NCBI GenBank assembly: GCA_002477805.1
Contig: DLKQ01000035.1
Location: 1-17,144 of the forward strand
DNA length: 17,144 nt
Reading direction: 5' to 3'
DNA from: Christensenella sp. UBA7584
Lineage (GTDB): Bacteria; Bacillota; Clostridia; Christensenellales; UBA1242
Program-made: the position numbers and the translations under genes
Shown here: positions 12,344-17,144 of the stretch, piece by piece
Numbering within the stretch: position 1 is the stretch's first letter
How the letters are laid out: each line of letters begins with the position of its first letter
Notes under the pieces: model-generated
The model's input: the letters and a program-made list of their open reading frames with translations, nothing else
What the model was told of the DNA's origin: nothing
Database searches by the model: none

Positions 12344-13570
12344 TTATTTATTTTTTAACTTTCTAAGAAATGGCGGAATATCTGCCTCATCTATTTCAAC
12401 CCTAGAAGAAAAGCCCTTTTTCTCTTTTTCTTCAAACTTTGGCTCAGGCTTTGGTTCAGGTCTTAAAAATGACTCCTTTGATTCAGTTTTTTCTCCCCTG
12501 TTTGGAAAACGATTTGTTAAAAAATTTGCATATTCTTGTTTTGAATACAAATCATCTGTTGTTTCTTCAGACTTGTCTTCTTTTTCAAGAAGAGAAGGTT
12601 CTGAACCTTGGAAACCAGTTGCAATAACAGTAATTTCAACAGCATCTTCCAAACTTTCATCAACACTTGCACCAAAAATAATATTACAGCCTGGGTCAAC
12701 AATTTCTCTCATTAAGTCAGCAGCTTCGTGTACTTGGTCGATTGGTAGTTGAACACCACCTTTTACATTAAATATAATGCCTGTTGCACCTTCAATTGTT
12801 GTTTCTAATAATGGACTTGAAACAGCTTGCGAGAGGGCATCAAAAATCTTTCTATCACCTCTTGCTCTACCAATTCCCATATGTGCTAGTCCGCGGTTTT
12901 TCATAATTGTATTTACATCAGCAAAATCAAGATTGATGAGTGAATTTTCAACAATAATGTTCGAAATTCCTTGCACGCCTTGACGAAGCACATCATCTGC
13001 ATAACGAAATGTATCAACTATAGAAGTTCCCTTTGGAACAAGTTTGAATAGTTTTTCATTTGGAATTATTACAAGCGAATCAACAACTTTTCGTAATGAT
13101 TCAATTCCTTTTTCTGCATTTTCCATTCTTTTGCGACCTTCAAAATTGAAAGGCTTGGTTACAACAGCAATAGTAAGAATATCTTTTTCTTTTGCAAGTG
13201 ATGCTATCAGCGGAGCAGCACCAGTTCCAGTTCCACCACCCATTCCCGCAGTTACAAACACAAGGTCTGCATCGTTGAGCGCTTGATTGAGTTCTTCCAA
13301 ATTTTCTTCCGCTGCTTTTAATCCAATTTCAGGGTCCGCACCAGCACCCCAACCTTTGGTAAGTTTTATACCAATTTGGATTCGATAGTCTGCTTTACTA
13401 ATTTGCAGTGCCTGCTTGTCAGTGTTGACCGAAATAAACTCAACACCACTCACACCAGCATTAACCATTCGGTTTATAGCATTGTTTCCACCACCGCCAA
13501 CACCAACGACCTTAATTTTAACAACTGGTTTCACCTGACTTTCAGATGGGTATTCATTGTAATTATTCAT
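12344..13570 (-). CDS. ftsZ: Cell division GTPase FtsZ
   Basis: Tubulin homologue that polymerises at mid-cell and organises the septal machinery. In 408 aa: N-terminal GGGGNN (25-30), the tubulin signature GGGTGTG (111-117), and the T7 catalytic loop NLDFAD (213-218) with both acidic residues. A variable linker rich in Glu, Lys, Pro and Ser runs from about 325 to 390. The C-terminal partner peptide DIPPFLRKLKNK is intact, the site that binds FtsA/SepF-type anchors. The loop usually written GLGAGANPE reads GWGAGADPE here (73-81), with Trp for Leu and Asp for Asn. The ATG at 13570 has GGAGGA 4-5 bases before it, within the 12-base gap after ftsA. Transcribed with ftsA and a downstream membrane gene. 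Confidence 0.98.
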   Translation of the reverse strand: MNNYNEYPSESQVKPVVKIKVVGVGGGGNNAINRMVNAGVSGVEFISVNTDKQALQISKADYRIQIGIKLTKGWGAGADPEIGLKAAEENLEELNQALNDADLVFVTAGMGGGTGTGAAPLIASLAKEKDILTIAVVTKPFNFEGRKRMENAEKGIESLRKVVDSLVIIPNEKLFKLVPKGTSIVDTFRYADDVLRQGVQGISNIIVENSLINLDFADVNTIMKNRGLAHMGIGRARGDRKIFDALSQAVSSPLLETTIEGATGIIFNVKGGVQLPIDQVHEAADLMREIVDPGCNIIFGASVDESLEDAVEITVIATGFQGSEPSLLEKEDKSEETTDDLYSKQEYANFLTNRFPNRGEKTESKESFLRPEPKPEPKFEEKEKKGFSSRVEIDEADIPPFLRKLKNK

Positions 13571-13582
13571 ATTTTCCTCCGA

Positions 13583-14731
13583 CTAATTCTTTTTAAAAAA
13601 CTTTATAATAAGCGTTCCAAGCGACTCTTTATTTTCTTTTAGAGCTAAATCCAGCAAACTTGCAGGTGCAGAGAGTTTTGAATTTGCAAATCTTTCATCA
13701 CTAGGTTTTATCACACTAACATCTCGATTCAAGACTTCTTTTAAAACATCAAGTGCGCCGTCAATTTCACCAATTCCGTCACCTGTAATCAAAACTGGAA
13801 GATAATTAGGCAAGTTTTCACATTGTGAAAGGCATTTATTCACCGTATTTGCAATTTGCTTTATCCTATACTCAACAATCTCATAAATTTGACTGGATTC
13901 AATTTCTTTTGTGAAATCATCAGTTTCAATTTCAAAAATTTCTTCCTGCTTGTCGGTTAGTGAAATTTTTGAGAGAAGTTGCTGTGACTCATCTACCGAA
14001 AGTCCAAAAGCTTCGCAAAAATCTGCAACAATATGTCCAGTTCCAAGCGAAAAACTCTTTAAGTCAACAAGACCATCACCCATTGTCACTGACACACTAC
14101 TTGACAAAAAGCCTGAATCCAAAAGTATTGCACAATTATCTCTCTGCTCTGGCCCAATTAGATAAAGCACCTCACTGAGTTCTCTTCCAAAAAATTTTGT
14201 TACAAATCCAAAATTTGCAACTGCCTGCTTTACAATTTGTAAAAACTGATTTTTACAAATTACAAAACTAATCATTCCTTCAATACTTTCCGAAATTTTC
14301 CCTTTTGGTTTGATAATTTTGTAACCATCATCAAGAACATAATAAATAGGCGCACGATTAATTATTGTGAAATCCTCAGTATCAAAATCTTCCGCAGTGT
14401 CAAAAAGTAAAGAAATATCTTTGTCGTTTATCTTGTGCCTTTTGAAAAAATCTAAATTTGCCTTTTTAGTAACAACAGCACAAAATTCCGCAGGTGCCCC
14501 TATGTATAGATGTGTTATTTGACATTTTGCTTCATCCATTGCTAGAGAAATCGCTTGTCCTATCTCTTGTGAAAGTGTTTGTGGCTGTAAAAATTCTCCA
14601 TCCATAAAACCAGCATAACTTACCTGTCCAAAACCTTTCACGCCAAGGAAACCACCCATTTCCCTTTCTCCAATCATAACAGAAATATGACTTGAACTAA
14701 AATCTAATACTGCTATGCTTTTTCGAGCCAT
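13583..14731 (-). CDS. ftsA: FtsA-like cell division protein with divergent ATP site
   Basis: Actin-fold protein that tethers FtsZ filaments to the membrane. The identification rests on the position directly before ftsZ, the FtsA-type order of segments with the 1C (SHS2) insert at about 82-165, the SLGTGHI segment, and a C-terminal amphipathic helix (LGTLIIKFFKKN, ending at 382) that serves as the membrane anchor. The usual nucleotide motifs are weak: phosphate-1 reads LDFSSSHI (9-16) rather than DIGTSK-like, phosphate-2 reads LLDSGFLSSS (203-212) rather than DIGGGTTD-like, and the adenosine loop reads ITGDGIGE (315-322) rather than TGGG-like. At 382 aa it is somewhat shorter than the common 410-440 aa. 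The ATG at 14731 has AAGGAG 6 bases upstream. A promoter is likely just ahead at 14823-14794. Confidence 0.92.
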   Translation of the reverse strand: MARKSIAVLDFSSSHISVMIGEREMGGFLGVKGFGQVSYAGFMDGEFLQPQTLSQEIGQAISLAMDEAKCQITHLYIGAPAEFCAVVTKKANLDFFKRHKINDKDISLLFDTAEDFDTEDFTIINRAPIYYVLDDGYKIIKPKGKISESIEGMISFVICKNQFLQIVKQAVANFGFVTKFFGRELSEVLYLIGPEQRDNCAILLDSGFLSSSVSVTMGDGLVDLKSFSLGTGHIVADFCEAFGLSVDESQQLLSKISLTDKQEEIFEIETDDFTKEIESSQIYEIVEYRIKQIANTVNKCLSQCENLPNYLPVLITGDGIGEIDGALDVLKEVLNRDVSVIKPSDERFANSKLSAPASLLDLALKENKESLGTLIIKFFKKN

Positions 14732-14793
14732 CGTAAACTCCTTCTACCTTATTTTTTGTAAAAAAGCTAAATTTTTTCAAGTTTGTATATTAT

Positions 14794-14823
14794 ATGATAA
14801 TATAAAATTGGAACATAAGTCAA
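14794..14823 (-). promoter_or_regulatory. Probable promoter before ftsA-ftsZ
   Basis: TTGACT (14823-14818) and TATCAT (14799-14794) are 18 bases apart. A perfect TATAAT overlaps at 14794-14789 but would be 23 bases from that -35 box. The -10 area is also a 7-bp inverted repeat (ATATTAT/ATAATAT). The site lies in the 169-base gap between ftsQ and ftsA, so ftsAZ can be expressed apart from murA-ftsQ. No clear terminator is seen after ftsQ. Confidence 0.55.
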
Positions 14824-14900
14824 ACAAAATAATGCAAAATTTTTATAATAATACAAATTTTTTTCCTTTTTTACAAAAACTCGTTGCATAAATATTCAAT

Positions 14901-15698
14901 TTACACCCTTGTTGTATAACTTGCTTGGATTTTTTGCTCTTTGTTGAGCCCAACTAAAATCGTACCTGTTGTTTTTTGAACCTCTGTAAGTGAACTAAGA
15001 CATTTTTCCGCAAGAGCAACTTTTTTTTGCTGATACTGGGTTGGAGTATATATTTCTATTTTTACACCATAAAAAGTTTGTAAAATAATTTTACTTTCAT
15101 TAAAAGTTGCACTTTTAATCAGTGCTTTCATTCTACTAAGGTTATACTTAGTTTCATCATCTGAGCAGTTTTGATAAAAAGATGTTTCTAAAATTTTAAA
15201 CGCAGACGCACTTTGTGGAATATCGGCAAATTCCCCTTCAGATTGTGTGATTTGAAAATCCCCGTTAATTAGAATAGGTGTTTCTTTGGAATTTTCATTA
15301 AAGCTTGTCCAAATTTTCAAAATTTTAAAAGAACTATCTACAATATAATATTTTTCATTTTGTTTCAATGCAAAAACTTCTTGCCTTTCTCTTGCGTGAA
15401 TATTTAGTGTATTTGGAAATATCGTTTCAATATTTATAACTTCAATATATGGGTATTTTTTTTCAAGATTACTCATTGCCTGATTCTTTGAGACAAAAAA
15501 GACATTTGTACCCTTTTTTATACCTGAATCTTCAATGATTTGCTCAGAGGTGATAGTGCTTAGATTTTTGGTTTCGGTAAGCCACAAAACATTTATTTTT
15601 TGAACTGAAAAAATTGTACTTGAAAGCACGACAAAAAACACTATCACAGCAAAGATAGCGAGTGAAATTGTAAGTATTTTGCTTTTTTTAGTCATCAT
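14901..15698 (-). CDS. ftsQ: Cell division protein FtsQ/DivIB
   Basis: Bitopic divisome protein that links early ring proteins to the septal peptidoglycan synthase, together with FtsL/FtsB. The 265-aa product has a short basic cytoplasmic start, one membrane helix at about 8-30, then a POTRA-type domain (about 32-105) with the typical FSVQKINV entry, the IIEDSGIKKGTNVFF segment and YPYIEVINIETIFPNTLNIHARER. A beta-rich FtsQ domain follows. The start codon overlaps the murA stop (ATGA), and a second ATG follows directly; GGTG in front can serve either. Translation is thus coupled to murA. The same pairing of murA or murB with ftsQ is seen in many Firmicutes. Confidence 0.93.
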   Translation of the reverse strand: MMTKKSKILTISLAIFAVIVFFVVLSSTIFSVQKINVLWLTETKNLSTITSEQIIEDSGIKKGTNVFFVSKNQAMSNLEKKYPYIEVINIETIFPNTLNIHARERQEVFALKQNEKYYIVDSSFKILKIWTSFNENSKETPILINGDFQITQSEGEFADIPQSASAFKILETSFYQNCSDDETKYNLSRMKALIKSATFNESKIILQTFYGVKIEIYTPTQYQQKKVALAEKCLSSLTEVQKTTGTILVGLNKEQKIQASYTTRV

Positions 15699-16954
15699 TC
15701 ACCACTTATTCTTTTTATTTTAGCACCAAGGCTTGAAAGTTTTTCTTCCAAGTTAGCGTAACCTCGGTCTATGTGAAACACATTATTCACCGTTGTGTAC
15801 CCTTCAGCACAAAGTCCAGCTAACACAAGTGCAGCACCACCTCTAAGGTCTGTTGCATAAACATCAGCTCCCAAAAGCTTTTTTTCACTAAAAATGCAAG
15901 CTGTTTGCTGATTTACAATAATATTCGCTCCCATTTTTTTTAATTCTGGAACAAATTTAAACCTCGTTTCAAACAAGTTTTCTTTTATAATTGAAGTTCC
16001 ACTGCAAATTGTTTGTAGTGCTAGCATTTGTGCTTGAAGATCAGTAGAAAATCCTGGGTAGGTTGCAGTCTCAATAAAACCACAACTTTTTAAAATACCA
16101 GAACTTTCAATTGTAATTTTATCATTTTTTATATCAATTTTGCAACCAGATTTTTGTAGTTTGTTAGATAAAGATGAAAAATGTTGCGGAATACAACCAC
16201 AAACAGTAATTTTTCCACCAGTCATAGCACAAGCTATAAGATATGTTCCAGCAATAATTCTGTCTGGAATCGGAGTATAAGTACAACCGTGCAAACGCTT
16301 TACACCTTCAACTTTTATAACACTAGTTCCCGCACCAGAAACCTTACCACCCATTGCGTTTATAAAATTTTGCAAATCAACAATCTCAGGTTCTTTTGCA
16401 GCATTAATAATGTGTGTTGTTCCTTTTGCCAAAACGCCAGCCATAACAAGATTTTCGGTAGCTCCAACACTTGGAAAATCCAAGTGAACAACATCACCTT
16501 TCATTTTTGAACCATCACAATAGATATATCCGTGACTTTCTACAACTTTTACACCTAAGTCCTTAAGACCTTTTAAATGCAAATCAATTGGTCTAAGACC
16601 AATATCGCACCCGCCAGGATATGCAACTTTTGCTTTTTTAAACCTACCTAAAAGTGCACCCAAAGTAAAAATACTTGACCGAATTTCTTTTGCCAAATTT
16701 TCAGGTATGTAAAAATTTGAGGCTGTTTGCGCATTTATGTAAAGCGTTTCATCTTGCTCTAAAATACCAATCCCAAGCGACTTTAAAATATTGCACATAT
16801 TTTTCACGTCCGAAAATTTGGGACATTTTTTGAGAACAATTTTATCCTCACACAAAATAGAAGCAGCAAGAATTGGCAAAATAGCATTTTTAGAACTATC
16901 AACATCAATAGTTCCAAAAAGTTTTTGTCCACCAGTTATAAAAAATTTATCCAT
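15695..16954 (-). CDS. murA: UDP-N-acetylglucosamine 1-carboxyvinyltransferase MurA
   Basis: Catalyses the first committed step of peptidoglycan synthesis, moving enolpyruvate from PEP to UDP-GlcNAc in the cytoplasm. The length of 419 aa is normal. Lys22-Asn23 in the SSKNAILP segment corresponds to the conserved substrate-binding KN pair (usually in a GAKN context; here SSKN). The active-site loop PGGCDIGLRPIDLH carries the catalytic Cys that fosfomycin alkylates, so the enzyme is of the Cys, fosfomycin-sensitive type. The general base Asp lies in YPGFSTDLQAQ. The ATG at 16954 has GAGGG 3-4 bases before it. Low-GC Gram-positives often have two murA copies; from this window alone I cannot say which this is. 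It opens the cluster and overlaps ftsQ. Confidence 0.97.
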   Translation of the reverse strand: MDKFFITGGQKLFGTIDVDSSKNAILPILAASILCEDKIVLKKCPKFSDVKNMCNILKSLGIGILEQDETLYINAQTASNFYIPENLAKEIRSSIFTLGALLGRFKKAKVAYPGGCDIGLRPIDLHLKGLKDLGVKVVESHGYIYCDGSKMKGDVVHLDFPSVGATENLVMAGVLAKGTTHIINAAKEPEIVDLQNFINAMGGKVSGAGTSVIKVEGVKRLHGCTYTPIPDRIIAGTYLIACAMTGGKITVCGCIPQHFSSLSNKLQKSGCKIDIKNDKITIESSGILKSCGFIETATYPGFSTDLQAQMLALQTICSGTSIIKENLFETRFKFVPELKKMGANIIVNQQTACIFSEKKLLGADVYATDLRGGAALVLAGLCAEGYTTVNNVFHIDRGYANLEEKLSSLGAKIKRISGE

Positions 16955-16985
16955 AAACCCTCTTTTAGGAAAACCCTTTCAATTC

Positions 16986-17015
16986 ATAATATGGAAAATT
17001 TTACTTTAATGTTAA
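16986..17015 (-). promoter_or_regulatory. Probable promoter of murA
   Basis: TTAACA (17015-17010) and TATTAT (16991-16986) are 18 bases apart. The predicted start near 16979 gives a leader of about 25 bases with GAGGG before the ATG. A perfect TATAAT at 17041-17036 has no good -35 partner. Confidence 0.5.
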
Positions 17016-17114
17016 AATATGGGACAATTTAGATAATTATAACTTTCTAATAAAAACAAAAATTACTCTCAGTTCTTTTAGTTATCTTTTAACAACTAAA
17101 ATTTAAAAATAAAA

Positions 17115-17132
17115 AAAGCAAATCCTTGCTTT
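17115..17132 (-). terminator. Terminator of a gene entering from beyond the window
   Basis: A 7-bp stem, AAAGCAA with TTGCTTT around a 4-base loop, is followed on the minus strand by TTTTATTTTT. It would end a minus-strand gene located past position 17144 and separates it from the murA promoter. Confidence 0.7.
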
Positions 17133-17144
17133 CCTTATTTTATA

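Noticed and set aside
12777..13286. Plus-strand frames opposite ftsZ
   Set aside because: Shadows of ftsZ; they have no supporting ribosome sites and their translations resemble no protein.

Overview
This is a strongly AT-rich window in which every convincing gene lies on the minus strand, so transcription runs from high to low coordinates. A full-length spoIVA, found only in endospore formers, beside murA, ftsQ/divIB, ftsA, ftsZ and ftsH, points to the chromosome of a low-GC, spore-forming (or recently spore-forming) Firmicute. It is probably an uncultured Clostridia-type gut lineage, but the lineage is an inference from gene content and base composition. There are no tRNA or rRNA genes, insertion sequences, phage genes or CRISPR arrays.

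In transcription order: (1) 16954 to 11883 is a short division and cell-wall cluster, murA - ftsQ/divIB - ftsA - ftsZ - a four-helix membrane protein. murA and ftsQ overlap by 4 bases, and ftsA, ftsZ and the membrane gene are separated by 12-14 bases. A promoter precedes murA, a second is likely before ftsA, and a strong terminator closes the set at 11878-11858. MurA starts peptidoglycan precursor synthesis, FtsQ/FtsA/FtsZ build the septal ring, and the membrane protein has no assigned role. (2) 11436 to 9847 is a lone 529-aa protein of unknown function with an alpha/beta-hydrolase-like N-terminus and a Cys in the nucleophile-elbow position, ending in its own terminator. (3) 9763 to 8288 is spoIVA, preceded by a very good match to a sigma-E (mother-cell) promoter. 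(4) 8287 to 7742 is a 546-base gap with hairpins, repeats and the ftsH promoter. (5) 7741 to 5522 is ftsH, with a long charged C-terminal tail, followed by a 217-aa single-pass membrane protein (5464 to 4811) with its own promoter and terminator. (6) 4597 to 1891 is a tight three-gene unit with a strong promoter and long leader: an OLD-like ABC/SMC-type ATPase with an eroded TOPRIM region, a 208-aa unknown protein ending in a sliding-clamp-binding-like motif, and a small basic protein whose stop codon lies beyond the apparent terminator. (7) 1852 to 212 is metG, followed by two terminator-like hairpins.

Most of the window is housekeeping. The best candidates for something undescribed are the OLD-like ATPase / 208-aa / 95-aa unit, possibly a DNA-repair or genome-defence module tied to the replication clamp, and the 529-aa Cys-elbow protein. 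Secondary points are an FtsA whose ATP-site motifs look degraded, an FtsZ with an unusual nucleotide-loop residue, and a membrane protein translationally attached to ftsZ.
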